DNA of 64,000 nucleotides from Lunularia cruciata (Eukaryota > Streptophyta > Marchantiopsida > Lunulariales > Lunulariaceae), in NCBI GenBank assembly GCA_948567375.1, contig OX419755.1:16807001-16871000 (forward strand), given 5' to 3'. Under the pieces are notes generated by a model. The model did no database searches and was not told where the DNA came from. It saw only the letters and a list, made by a program, of their open reading frames with translations. Shown piece after piece: positions 10,900-22,392 of the stretch; the stretch's first letter is position 1; the number at the start of each line of letters is the position of its first letter. The position numbers and the translations under genes are program-made.

Positions 10900-12860
10900 C
10901 TTCAAATTTATTTGAAGTGTGTTTCATTAACATGTCTGGTAGTTGCTACAATAGCTCTTCTGAGTAGGTCTTCACAGTCAAGGCATGTGCTTGTGATCAA
11001 GAATCCTGAGCTTTCAATTTCTCCAAGGAGGCTTCAACTACCTCCTTTGAGACCTCCTCCAAATGGTCCAATGCCATCTCCATCTTTGCCAAAATAGTGG
11101 TACTCTCTAGATTAAATCAGTTCCTTTGTTCCTTCATCTCATCTACAATTTCTTCTTGAATAGCTGCCTCCCTTCTTGCATTTATCCTCCTTTCTTCTGC
11201 AGGGTCTCCACAAGTTTCTTTACTTGGGTGTCAGCTACTTGTAGTTCCTCTTGATGGCAAAATTTTGCTGACATGAATGACACCCCCATTTTCTCTACTC
11301 CTCCTTTAAGCACATCAATATCTTCCTCTTGCGCTTGTATCTATTCTTCCAACTTAAGTCGTTGAAGCAATTCTTCCTCCTATAAGTCAGATATCTTCTT
11401 CCTTAAGGCCTGTTCTTCATTGATCTCCTTCTTTAGAGCCTGAGTTTCTTCCCTAAGTTTGGCTGCCTCTTTTGCCAAGTCGTTAATCTGTTTCCCCATC
11501 TCCAAATGGTAAGCACAAAACCTCTTGTAATACTTCTCTTGCCTTCATCTTTTCTTTGGTTACTCCTTGCATGAGTTGGTGAAGAAGTAGGATGAGAGTC
11601 ACATAGTTGGTGATTCCACTGTTAGACTTTGCATAGACATGGAGAAGCCACTTCTATTAATTTGAGTGCCAGGCCCACCTTGTGCATCATTACCTAGGAA
11701 AGTGGAACTACTACAATCTGCCTTATCTCCTTCTTGCCCGAGCTTTCTCCTCTCTTGGTCTTGAATAAGGCTAAAGGTCTACTCTCTTCTTGTTAAATCT
11801 CTACAAAGACAATTAGCTCCCATTGCTTGGATATCAGTTTGGTCAGGGCAGGTGTCTCTGTCTTGGACAACCCTTTATCCTACCTTTGGTTGCTCTTGTG
11901 AAGCTTACCCTTGGCCTGAAGATCTCCATCATCTCAACAAGAACCTACATCTTCTGCCTCAAGTATCTCTTCAGCCTGGAGGACTCCTTCCTCACATAGC
12001 TCTACTTCTCCCATGGTTGGGTAAAGGAGACTTTGTCATCTCCAGACCCTCTACCATACTTTTCTTGGGGCTAGAAGGTCCGGCTTTGTGATCATAGTGC
12101 CTAGGGGTGGGGGTTTTATTTTGTCTGATAAGTTGGTCAATTGGGGAAGGGTTTGGGCTAGGGTGGATTGTACTTCTCTACCTTTGCAATCTCAGATTGC
12201 CTCCTTGTCAACAAAATGACAACACATTCTGGCTCCCAATCCATCTGACCATCTCTTTGGAGCTTTTCTTGAAGATGGGTAATTAGGCAGTTGGTGACAT
12301 TTTCTTAGTGAGATTATCCTTTAATTGGAACAAACTTGGTGCAACATGCTCCAACACTACCACTAATATGGGCCCATATTAAATTGTCTGCCACCTTTGT
12401 TTTCTATGTGGCAACTTCCTTCATGAAATTCATGCATTATTCTTCTAGTTTGGTAAATACCATAGGAGCATAATCCAATGCTTCTCCTTGTATTACTTGT
12501 CTTATCAATGCGCATGTCAATGACACACTTAAGAAAGACAAATTGCCTTGTCTGCCAATGAGCCAATGAAATTTCATCAAGGTGTAAAAGAGGGGTGGAT
12601 GTGTCACCACCAACACCGGTAGCCCATTCTTGTTCATGGTTCTCACCAAGCTATTGGCTGCATTAAAAAATAGGAGCTTGGTAGGTGTTCTAGGCTGAAG
12701 TTGAATTCCCTCTAAGCTAAAGGTATGTCTTCCAACCTCTCTTATTATCTCCTTGGTGATAGAAAGGAATGTTGGACAAGTGGAGCCAGCTATGGAAACA
12801 AAGATGTGTATGACTTTCGCTTCTACTTGGATGTCATCTCACATTGCTAGGAATTTTAGA
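10900..12860 (-). pseudogene. Degenerate coiled-coil repeat gene (Rq-like)
   Basis: Read on the minus strand from about 12860 downward, this region gives a broken protein. The 12649-12437 part is a globular piece (GRQGNLSFLSVSLTCALIR and following). Then comes a region broken by many stops, then Glu/Lys/Gln-rich heptad-like sequence (about 11500-10900). The order, conserved globular N-terminus then coiled coil, matches the other gene-bearing repeats in this window, and I group it loosely with the sequences at 56310-57480 and 61480-62340. It has no recognised catalytic domain. The 10912-11097 plus-strand open stretch is a shadow. The right boundary abuts the Rp copy that starts near 12880. Confidence 0.5.
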
Positions 12861-12879
12861 ATAGGAAGTGTATTTTGAG

Positions 12880-15800
12880 TAGAAAGGGAAGATAGATGAA
12901 GAGAAGTGTTGTGTTTTGCATCCAAAGTAAGAGATCAGATCTGAACTGAGGAAGTAGACTTCAGATCTGAGGAGATGAAGACTCAGACTTGGAAGGACCA
13001 AAGACCTGAAGTGAGGACACTTTGCATAGGAATGAGGAATTCAATCTGAGCATCCTCAACAAACTTGACTTAGGCTGTACCAGCCAAGAAGGTATACTTG
13101 CAAATAATTACTTTGCGGGAGGATATATTTAAAAGTGACAAGAGTAATGCATGGAGAAGAGGTGATTCTTGACTAAAATTTGACTAAAGAATGATGATGA
13201 ATCAGCAAAGTATAACATCAAGAATTCAGCAAGGAAAATTTACAATGTTGAAAGATTATCCTATACCTTTCTGTAGGTTTGAGACTTGGGTTAGAATTGA
13301 TAATCAAATTGCAAGATTTTTGTGTGCAAAGCCGAGTATAGAAAGAAACACAATGTTGTTGAAGGGAAATAAGTTTTGGGCATCTCTGTCCAAAACCCTA
13401 TAATTAGAAGAGTTGATATGGTAGCAAGGTTCAAAGTCTTGACTCAACTTTGGATCACTTTCTGGGCATGGAACTGGAATCTCAATTTTCCAAGGTTCAT
13501 GACTGTGATTGCAGCCAACAATTGTAAGGATGGTGCAAATGAGGAGGGGAAAAGAGAAAAACTTGCTGGTTGGGGTAAGGCATATTGGAGGTTAGTGTTA
13601 GGAAAGTATGCATGAGAGCTTATGGGGATTGCCTTTGATTGGAAGTGAGATGTGTTGGAAGAAGCATAGGAATTGAAGGCTTCCTTTAGTGAACCTCAGA
13701 AGAAAAACATATACAAAGTAGATACCTATGTAGAACCAACAAGGCAAAGTATTATTGGGACCGTGATGGCAATGATGAAGCCAGATCAGACTACATATGT
13801 CACAAAGCAACAAGTCGTGTTCTTCCATCTCATGTTTGCAAGAGAGAGTGTAAATTGGGCGAGATGTTTCTACCTAAGATGAAGAAAATGGTAGTACAGT
13901 GTAGAATGGATTGGCCACCCCACTATTTTGTGCCTTTTGCAGCCCATTTTTATTTGGGTTTGAATTTTCTCAGCCTCAAGGAGAGAAGACAGACAGTTTC
14001 TCATTTTCATCCAGATTTGCATTGGGATGCGGATGAGGAGGAGCAGTGGTACATGGCAGAAGTGCGAGAGTGTGATCAATACTTTGCCAGAATTGGTAGG
14101 AGAAGACATTGACAATACCAGTCCCTAGATCAAAGAAGTAGAGGAGTAGACCCAAGGACAATTTGTCACCAGCCAAGAAGAGAGCTACTCAAAGATTGCA
14201 TCCAAGTCAAGCTGTTGCAGTGGTGGATTTATCATTAGAGGCTGAAGAAGAAGAAGAAGAAGAAGAAGGAGCTAAGTCAAATGTTGAAGACTCAGAGGAA
14301 GAGATGACTGTGAGCAAGGAGTCAATGAGCGAGAGTGAGGGTGAACCTTAAGTTCAACAGCAGAGGAGGGGGCTGAAGAAGGTTCAGATTGGGAGTTTCT
14401 TGCCAAGATTGAGCCCATGGAAGGAGGAGATACCCCTTGCATGGAAGACAACATTCCAGAAAAGGAGAACAAATTCAGGATGGTGTTCCAAAGGGGAGCA
14501 CAATCTCAAAGACTTGTCAAGGCTGGGTGTGCTGGTTCAAGTGGGTATGCTGAAGGAGATGAGAGCTTAGAGGATGTTAGTCTGAAGGTGAGAAGATCAA
14601 GACTTTGGGTTGCGGCACCAGTAACAGTTGCAGATGATGAAGGAGAAATGGACAAGGACACTTTTCAAGGGGTAAGTTATGTGTCAAGTGTAGTCTATAT
14701 GCTGTTGGTGTATTTGCAGGAGAGGATGTTAATCAAAGAAGGAACATCCAGACGTAAAGAACAAGCTTCAATTGGTGAAGATGTTTAGGGAAGAAATCTT
14801 GCAGTTGAAGGTGAGGTTGTATCAGAGTGAGGAGGAAGCCAAAGTACTTTGGGTTTATGCGGTGATCCAACAACAATGCTTTGATGACTTGCAGGGGAGT
14901 TTCAAGCAACATGGTGGCTACTTAGAGCACCAAAAGGAAGAATTGAAGGAGCAAAAGGCAGAGTTTGAGAAGTTACAGAAGAATTTTAATTATGCCCAAA
15001 CAGAGTTAAATCATCATAATGATCAACTTGAAATGCATGAACAAGCTTTGGATGAACTCAGACAAGTTGCAGCAGAAAAAGATCAAGCTTGGCAGACGGA
15101 GCTTGCAAGTAGAACGAGAGAAGAGCAGAGGCTACATGATTTGGTGAAGTGAGGTGAAGCTCAAGTTGCTAATTACAAAGCGGAGAGAAGGAAGTTAGAG
15201 GTGAAGTATGCTGAGGAGTCGCAGGTACTTCATATGAAGTTGGAGGAGGAGGTGACCCAAGGCAAGTCACACTCAATGAAGGATGGTTTGGGTGCAAAAA
15301 GTGAAATCACTGTGCAGCTGAAGGTGATACTCAGTACTATGGCTGACGTGAAGTTGGAAGAAACCTACCTACACGAGCTTAAGTTGCTTGTGCTGGAAAC
15401 CAAGAGGAGAAAAGCAAAGGACATAGAGTTAAGTACATTGTTGATTTGTCTTGAGATAGAGTAGATAGGAAGATGATTGAGGTAGGAAAAAACATATGTA
15501 TTAGATTAGACTTAGTTAAAAGTGATATTGATAGTCTCACTCATACTCTAAGTGAAAGTAGAGTAGTTAGATACAAAGTAGTTGAGATCAGAGTGCAGGT
15601 GACTTAGGATGAGTTACTTGAGTCATCTAAATTAGTTGGGATAGAGAAGGAAGAGATAGTTAGGACACTTATGACTTCAGTTTCAGATCAGACTGAAAAT
15701 GCGATAGCAGTAGAAGTAGATGTAGATATAGTTGATGAACCCAAAGTACAGGAGGCATTTGTGTGTAATTTGGATGACAATGCCAAAGTCTAGGTAGTAC

Positions 15801-15905
15801 TTGGATAGGATTAGGATAGCAATAGATTTCAGATTTGAAGTGGTAGAATGTTGCTTTCATATCTGGAGATTTGTAGGACATAGAGAAGTAGTTTAGATGA
15901 TTCTA
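12880..15905 (+). mobile_element. Rp repeat copy 2 (3' truncated)
   Basis: The plus strand carries most of the Rp protein across several frames: AWNWNLNFPRFM (about 13480), TTYVTKQQVVFFHLMFA (about 13790-13840), PHYFVPFAAHFYLGLN (about 13918-13970), an acidic stretch that includes a GAA trinucleotide run at about 14243-14268 encoding poly-Glu, then coiled coil at 14772-15152 and 15201-15464. Stops and frameshifts are frequent, so it is not functional. The promoter-distal end seen in complete copies is missing after about 15905, and neither terminal sequence is present. The 5' limit is set by similarity to copy 1 and is approximate. Confidence 0.8.
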
Positions 15906-16479
15906 TAACTACCAAATGCTCTTCCATACTTGGCTCTTTGTCTTTGGGATCCTTGGATACAAAAGAGCCGTGGTGTTTTTTTCTTATGTCATCTTCTTGT
16001 GTTCTTTCATGGTTACCTTTCAAACCAATGATAAGTGGTGCAATCTCATGATCTAGCCTTTATAGCTTTCTTTACCTCCAACTAGTCTACAAAATGCAAA
16101 GAAAAACATGTACTAATAATGCAAAGGTGATTCATTATAAGCATCTTAGTATAATCAAGCAGGTATTACTTACTATTCTTTGCCTTGATAGCAACACATT
16201 TAAGTTGAAACAAGTCTGTTTGAACTAATTGACTCCCAAGCCAAAGGTATCCTCCAGCCAAGGGTATTCCCATGCCAAAGAATGCACCGAAGGTCTTGCA
16301 GGCCGAAGGTTGGCAATAAGCCTTTATCCCCATACTTCTTTGGTGTATGCTCTTCTTTGTATCCAACCCCTTTGGGCTCATTCCTTCTGTACTTTCCCAT
16401 TTTCATCTTCTTTTCTGATGTGGGCAGTTTTCTCTCTATGCCAAAGGTAAATAGTACAAGACCATCTTCCACCATTGGA
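15906..16479. other. Unassigned sequence
   Basis: No coding region I can support. The minus strand is open from 16475 to 16200 (91 residues), but its composition does not look like a conserved protein. The text has CCAAAGG-type motifs reminiscent of the 5' ends of Rp copies, so this may be decayed repeat leader. Confidence 0.3.
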
Positions 16480-17140
16480 GTTTGACAGATTTCAAGTACT
16501 TTTCAAGTTTCATTACTGATCATATTTAACGATTTATATGGTTCACTTTTTGATTGCAAAGTCAGACGTCTTCTTGGTCTTCCAAATATTCAAGCTCATT
16601 GTGGAGAAATAATATGGTCATAATTTCCTATGTCCACATTCTGATGGAGGAGAAGGGTTCCTTCCAAATCATTTTTGACTCTTTTCTACAGGAGCAAAGT
16701 ATTAGACAGGAAGTTAGTTGCAGCTACACACCTCAACCAAATGGAGTTTCCTAATAAAAAAACCAACATATTGCAGAAGTTGCAAGAACCATACTCACCT
16801 AGAAGGCAATGCCAAAGTGTTATTGGGTAGAAGCAGTCAATAATGCAATTTAGTTTATGAACCTTTCTCTTGCCACAATGATGTATAAAATACTACATTT
16901 TCAAATTGTTACATGTAAGAAACCTGAGTTATCAAATCTGAAAGTTTTTTTATTATATTTCCTTTGCTCACATTCCTGATAAGAAAATGCAAAAACTAGA
17001 TACTAAAGCACAGAAATGTTTCATTCTTGGATATGCTTCAAATCCAAAAGGAATTAGTTGTTATAACCCTACTTTTAAGATTTGTTATATTAATATAGAT
17101 GTCAAAACTTTGATATCAGTCTCCTACAAGTTACACATTT
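16480..17140 (+). pseudogene. Degenerate Copia integrase fragment
   Basis: Two broken pieces match the Copia integrase and its C-terminal linker. At about 16690-16790 the frame reads SYTPQPNGVS then, after a stop, KNQHIAEVARTIL, corresponding to the canonical TPQQNGV(A/S)ERKNRHI-EVAR signature around the catalytic Glu. At 16987-17110 the segment KLDTKAQKCFILGYASNPKG then CYNPTFK corresponds to the K.DPK...CIFLGYS...KGYRCYDP motif downstream of the integrase core. Stops replace several conserved residues, and no RT, RNase H or LTRs were found. It is an isolated relic, probably 5' truncated. Confidence 0.85.
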
Positions 17141-17259
17141 CATTTACCACTTACAATGCACTCGGCTTCTTCTTTTTTCCACCTAGTATTTCTATTATGG
17201 AGTCTGCTACTTCAAGTGCACACTTTGGTATCTCCCCTCTCATTTTGCACTTCGTAATA

Positions 17260-18048
17260 TGAAGACGCACATTATACCCAAACATCAGTCCGAGAGGTTA
17301 TAATACATTATTACTGTCAATTAATGAATTGCAGAGCAGTACATTGCAGACCTAGGTATGTTCTAGTTTAGATTCAGTTTTAAACGACTGTGTTTTAAGT
17401 GGTCTGTGGAAAAGCATGGATGTCAATTTTTTAGATCTATTGCCTTTTGACACAATACTTTTTCACTTCTTTCGGCTCTACTCGGCAAGAAGCACACTGG
17501 ATCTTTTGCCGCTAAGTGCCCGTAGCAGACGTTGCAGAGACTAATGAAACGTGCAAGGTGAGTGCCATAACATGCGTCGGCGGGATGATGGAAACGAGTC
17601 GGATGAAACTGGCTCTTATCGCTGGGGCTCGGAACTTTCCGCTTTCCTTTTATTTCATTGTGTGTGGATGACACGCGATAGACTAGTGTATCCAATGTAT
17701 GATTTGAAAGATAATTTATTGATATATGGACTTTTGTAAGATCCGTCCAGTTTTTTCCGCATCAATCTATCAATATACATGTAAGATCCGGATTTTAGTT
17801 TAAAGAGCACTGATCCCGTTTATAATGCCTGTCTGTGGATGGAATCAGTGAATGCAGAGTTTCAAGTATCAAGTTCTTTCCGGGGCCACTAATCACAAAT
17901 TTAAATTTAAAGTTTGAGAGCATACCGTTTATCTTACCGTTTGGATAAGAGATTGCACTCCCCAATATTTACCGTTTCATTTCCAGTACTCCAACCAACT
18001 TGAAAGTGGATTGAATGGAATGAAGAAAACTCTGTAACTGTGCAGCAG
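17260..18048. other. Intergenic region upstream of the 18-kb gene
   Basis: No protein or repeat family recognised. Base composition is less biased than in the flanking repeats and includes GC-rich patches near 17570-17640. It may hold the promoter of the downstream gene, but no convincing TATA box stands out. Confidence 0.3.
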
Positions 18049-19197
18049 ATGGAATGTTCAGCTGAAATTCCACTGGAGAAATTTGTACGAGCCCTTCCCC
18101 AATCTGTCTCCACGATCATGGTCAGAGATGTGAAGGAATTTCCTCCAGTGACCAATAGGTCCAAATGCAGGAAGTTCAAGAGAAAGAGTGCGAGAGACAA
18201 GTTTGGCAAGTTCAAGAGAACTGTGCGAGCTCTGCGTGCTCTCCTAAGCGGTTTGGAGACAGATGTTCTTCAATTTTTCAAGAATAATGCGACTGCAGAT
18301 GAGATACAAGATGTATCAGAAAATTGGATAGATTCGCATAGCACCAGATCTTCAGATAATGGGATCAGTGCTATTGCAAATCTGGAAACCAAGGATATAC
18401 TACGTTACAAATGGAAATGGAGTCTGGCTCTAGATCTAGCCACGAAGAAGGTGCAGAGGATGATTTATGAGATAAGAGGTCATGGAACAGGCGATCCTCT
18501 AGTGCAATCTTACGTGGGTGCAAATGAGAGGAAACGCCCATCATCAGTATACGGCCAAGCAGTATATTATGCAATGGAGGACGATCCCAGAGGGGAGTCC
18601 GATGCTTCCATGAAAAATGATATATTTGCAGCTGGAGATCTTTTAGTAGCATGCGACGCAGAATCTTCCGAGGGTGAAAATAAGAAGAAAAGTCCATCAT
18701 CAGTGCTCGGCCAGGCAGTATATTACGCAGTGGAAGGCGTAGCACGACCGGATTCAGATACTCTCGTGGAAAATGGTACGATTGCAACAGGAGATCCTCT
18801 CATAATATGCGACGCAGAATCTTCCGTGGGCGAAAATGAGAAGAAAAGTCCATCATCAGTGCGCCGCCAAGCAGTGCATCATGGAGAAGAACCAAAAATG
18901 GATTCAGATGCGGCTGCAGATTTAAATGCGGGCTTGAATTCAAGTGAGCTGCCGTTTCCGAGGACTGCTGAGAGGAACCGTGCAGTGGATGGCGAAAGAA
19001 CTATAGGAACAGTTGGCGCTACAAATTCGCATACGAATAAAGAATCTGATACAAGCCTCCCCCCGTTTCCGAGGATTACTGAGACAAATTGTGCAGTTGA
19101 GGGCGAAACAACTATGGATTCATCTTCAAGTTCAGATTCCAGTGAACCACCGACTCCGAGGACTGCTGCAAGATACAGACATTATGGTTTGGTTTGA
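18049..19197 (+). CDS. Unrecognised protein with internal repeats (382 aa)
   Basis: The frame is open from a GTG at 18040. The first ATG is at 18049 and gives 382 residues. I do not recognise the family. The N-terminal third (about 1-125) is basic and mixed (CRKFKRKSARDKFGKFKRT, then LLSGLETDVLQFF) and looks globular or DNA/RNA-binding in composition only. From about residue 148, three copies of a 48-52 residue unit follow (GDPLV...PSSV.GQAVYYA.E). The C-terminus has three proline-containing units (PFPRTAERN, PFPRITETN, PTPRTAARY) separated by Ser/Asp-rich linkers. No signal peptide or membrane segment. It is free of stops in a region of decayed repeats, which argues for a real gene, but it could be one exon of a larger gene or a young pseudogene. 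The minus-strand frame at 18787-18371 is a shadow. Confidence 0.55.
   Translation: MECSAEIPLEKFVRALPQSVSTIMVRDVKEFPPVTNRSKCRKFKRKSARDKFGKFKRTVRALRALLSGLETDVLQFFKNNATADEIQDVSENWIDSHSTRSSDNGISAIANLETKDILRYKWKWSLALDLATKKVQRMIYEIRGHGTGDPLVQSYVGANERKRPSSVYGQAVYYAMEDDPRGESDASMKNDIFAAGDLLVACDAESSEGENKKKSPSSVLGQAVYYAVEGVARPDSDTLVENGTIATGDPLIICDAESSVGENEKKSPSSVRRQAVHHGEEPKMDSDAAADLNAGLNSSELPFPRTAERNRAVDGERTIGTVGATNSHTNKESDTSLPPFPRITETNCAVEGETTMDSSSSSDSSEPPTPRTAARYRHYGLV
18490..18910 (+). repeat. Three intragenic repeats of about 48-52 codons
   Basis: Units start at about 18490, 18634 and 18790, each opening with GG(C/A)GATC(C/T)T and carrying a CCATCATCAGT core followed by GCAGT(A/G)(T/C)AT. Spacing of 144 and 156 bp keeps the frame. 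The last unit is shorter and more diverged. Confidence 0.75.
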
Positions 19198-20711
19198 ACT
19201 TATAATATTAAAATCAGTACTGTGTGTAAAAGTAATATGGTTAGTATTTGATGGAAGTGGTCGAGAGTATATCGGAAGCATACTGGATGTAGGAAACATT
19301 GAAGACTAGGAGATTTCTCCTGATATGAACTGAGCATGATACCACAGATGGAAGAAAATCAGCTGGATCTCCTTTTAACAAGAAAGTATTGCGTACTATT
19401 GAACCTACAATGACCATGACAGTGTTAGTTAAATGCACGTGGCACTGTCCTTGGCTTTGTCGGTTCCGACAGAAGTCGCGCGGGAGATCGTGGAAGAAAC
19501 GTTGCCAACTACGCTACCTTCAACTGAAACAACTTATATATGTTTAGTTAGATCATGCAGATAGGGATCTATGCAGATTTTGGAGTGACCATGAGCAATT
19601 TCTCAATTTCTCAATGAAGCTTTAGGTCCCGCGCTGTTGACGCAAAAGTCTCAAGAACTGAATGACTTAGGAAGAGCCGATGTCCGCTTTTGCGATGGCC
19701 AGGTGAAAAAATGGGCAGTTGAAGTCAAATCTCGGAAGCGAAGATAAAGAGGTACCTCCGGTGCAGAATAATATCTAGCAGTTATAAGAGTCAACAATAC
19801 GCATAAATTTAGTTGGAAGAACTCTTTACCGACCGTAATCTGCATTCGGCTGATCGATATAGAAAAAGACGTGTCCACGATCTCAGTCAGTACTAGACTC
19901 AACTGCGATGTCGGTTGTTTACACGAAAACCGTTTGCCGTATGGGTTGGTCTAATGAATTGGATGAGGAAGTTTTTGCCGTCCTCTGAACTATTAAAGGC
20001 AATTTTTTCTTGAGAAGGACTGAACCTGGTCCAACATTACGGTTAAAATTGTGCAAAAGACCAATAAAAACTAACAGGTCCTTGATTCTCAAAGAAGCAT
20101 TCTATATGAAATGATATACTCTCCGAGCGTGGAAAAGATGTTGACACAACATTCCTGTACTTGCAGTCGTCCAAGTAGGACTTGAACTCGTAAAATTTCA
20201 CTATTCTATAAATATATATGCTAAGGGATGTCAGCAGTCTTGACAATTTCCAATCAATTTCCAAGGATATTGAGATGGATATGCCCTTCTGAAATTCAGT
20301 AGCGTTAGGTATCCAGTCAAAGCCCAAGGAGGGTCATGAACGTCCCCTGGTAGACATGATCAAGAAAGGGATCGAATTAAACTCAAGGAAAGCGGAAAAG
20401 CGAGTGACCGACAGTATTAAGACTCACATTCCCCACGCGGTGTTACAGAAACACAATGACATGTACTGGACAGTCCCCCTGCCAGAATGAAACCTTCCAA
20501 ATGTTCAAATCTAGTTGGGTGTCTAGTATCAAAAGCGATTACATAAACTTCGCTGTTGGATTCGAGCAATGTTTACAGTCGAGCCTTTGATAAGTCCCAG
20601 CATGATACTATCAACTTACAGTCCATGACCGAATTGGGGAGATGATGGTGTCAGGATGTGGAGTCTGATCGGTCCGATTTATTTCATATGTGATGCTAAG
20701 ATCTGCGGTTC
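19198..20711. other. Single-copy-looking intergenic DNA
   Basis: No gene, LTR or known transposon domain seen. Short GC-rich stretches (for example 19465-19510 and 20330-20460) might be decayed coding sequence, but no frame stays open or matches a family I know. Nothing here repeats elsewhere in the window. Confidence 0.3.
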
Positions 20712-21330
20712 ATTTCACCCACGATTTCTTGTCGTGGATTGAGACATGTGTTTGACAATCTGAAGGTGATCCATCGAACGAGTTTCTTTTCGTTCTGCTC
20801 CTCGTGTCAATAGGGGAGGAAACCTTACCAATTGCACGGTGAGGCTTTTCGCGAGATTTCTTGTCTTGGACTGAGGCATGTGTTCGACAATCTGAGGTGA
20901 TCCATCGAGCGGGTTTCTTCTCTTTCCTCGTGTCAATAGGATTGGAAAACCCTACCAATTGCACAGTGAGTCCTCGTGTCAATAGGATAGGAAAACCCTA
21001 CCAATTGCACAGTGAGGCGTTTCGCGAGTTGAACGCTAGCGTGTTCGTGAAAAAAATTTAGTGGAATTTTTTTTGGTAACTTTGAATTTGCATGAGGTCG
21101 GTTACGCGAGGTTTTAATTCCTCGTGTCTAATTTCTCGGATTGAGACATGTGTTTGACAATCTGAGGGTGACAATCTTTTTGTTCTGCTCCTCGTGTCAG
21201 TAAGGGAGGAAAACCTGCCAACTTCACAATGAGACTTTTCGCGAGTTGAATTAAAATGTGCTCGTGAAAAAATTAGTGGAACTTTTTAGATAACTTTGAA
21301 TTTGCATGAGGTTGGTTTCGCGAGGTCTGA
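20712..21330. repeat. Imperfect tandem repeat, about four units
   Basis: Units begin near 20720, 20858, 20971 and 21122. Shared blocks include GAGACATGTGTTTGACAATC, CTCCTCGTGTCAATAGG, CCAATTGCAC(A/G)(G/A)TGAG and TTTCGCGAGTTGAA. Units differ in length because some blocks are missing. The two right-hand units also share a tail (GTAACTTTGAATTTGCATGAGGT). CGCGAG palindromes and runs of T follow. No coding potential. This looks like a local expansion, perhaps of a decayed LTR or promoter. Confidence 0.8.
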
Positions 21331-22135
21331 ATCTTTAGAGGATCAGGAGAAAGGAGAAGGGGCAAACCAAAATAAACACAAGGATAAATTAGACAGGGAA
21401 AGAGTTAGCAGGGGTAAAGTTTTTAAACGATCTATGTTATGTTATCTGTATTGAGAGAGTGAATAAAAAGTTATCGAATCGATGTGACCCGGAGGAATAT
21501 ATGACTTTAGATTCCCGTTGATTTGTATTTATTTATTGAGATATAAAAATATTTTATTTTTCTTTGTATTTTTCTTTTCTTTGTTTCTTTTCATTTTCGA
21601 AATAAATTTTCTTCTTATGTAAAATTAAATTAAATTTTTAATTTATTTTTTATTAAAATAATAATTAAATAATATATAACTGACGATTATAGAAAGAAAA
21701 ATAGGAAATTTATAGAAATCACCCAAAGATGGACACAAAGATCTAAGTCTAATCTACATGGATCCATCCTTCATTTTTTTTCTATTCAGTTTTTGTACGC
21801 GATCGTCCTTTCGATATTAAATTCTGAAGAGAATAAGAGACTGATTTTGTTCAAATTGCAGTACATAGATGCATTCATTCCAGATCCCACCCGAAAAGAT
21901 ATCTACATGTTCATCTCAGCTGCTTAAAGCCTAATATCCCTAGCCTCTCCGGGTAATGAATATTCTTTAACCCAACCCAGCAATCGCTAGGATCTTGTAC
22001 GTCATAAGTCTTCTGTCCTTAAATGGCCATGGCAGTCTGCCATTCTGGCAGACCCAGAACTGGAGTGAACTTTTACAGCTACTACAATGGTACGATAGGG
22101 GTTTCAATTCTAGGTGTATTGGTGACCGGAAAGAT
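21331..22135. other. AT-rich spacer
   Basis: No gene seen. About 21520-21690 is strongly AT-rich (AAATTAAATTAAATTTTTAA and similar) and could be a matrix-attachment-like or simply unconstrained spacer. Confidence 0.3.
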
Positions 22136-22392
22136 TTGTAGATTTTACTGTCCATTCTTAAAAATTTGTTGGGAGCTGAGATAGCAACTTTTGGAATGTT
22201 TACAGGTATCTTATAGAATTTCGTAAAAAGTTGCGGAATCAGTAAAGGATGACCCATAATAATTCCAGAAAAAATTTTACAATCCATAAAAAAAATTTTA
22301 TGGGGAGTGGAGATAGGACCTTTTGGAAAGTTTACAACCAACTTATAGAATTCAGAAAAGAGTTACTGAATCTGTAAAAGGTAACCCGTAAG
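22136..22392. repeat. Tandem duplication of about 127 bp
   Basis: Two diverged units, about 22136-22262 and 22263-22392, share GGGAG(C/T)(T/G)GAGATAG, CTTTTGGAA(T/A)GTTTACA, CTTATAGAATT and GAATC(A/T)GTAAA(A/G)G(A/G)T. The intervening AT-rich tracts also correspond. Non-coding. The minus-strand 124-codon open frame across it is a by-product of the duplication. Confidence 0.75.

Noticed and set aside
14243-14268. GAA repeat as a microsatellite of interest
   Set aside because: It encodes the poly-Glu part of the Rp acidic region, so it is adequately explained by coding composition.
18371-18787. 138-codon minus-strand frame opposite the unrecognised gene
   Set aside because: Antisense of the internal repeats. 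It has no upstream signal and is shorter than the sense frame.
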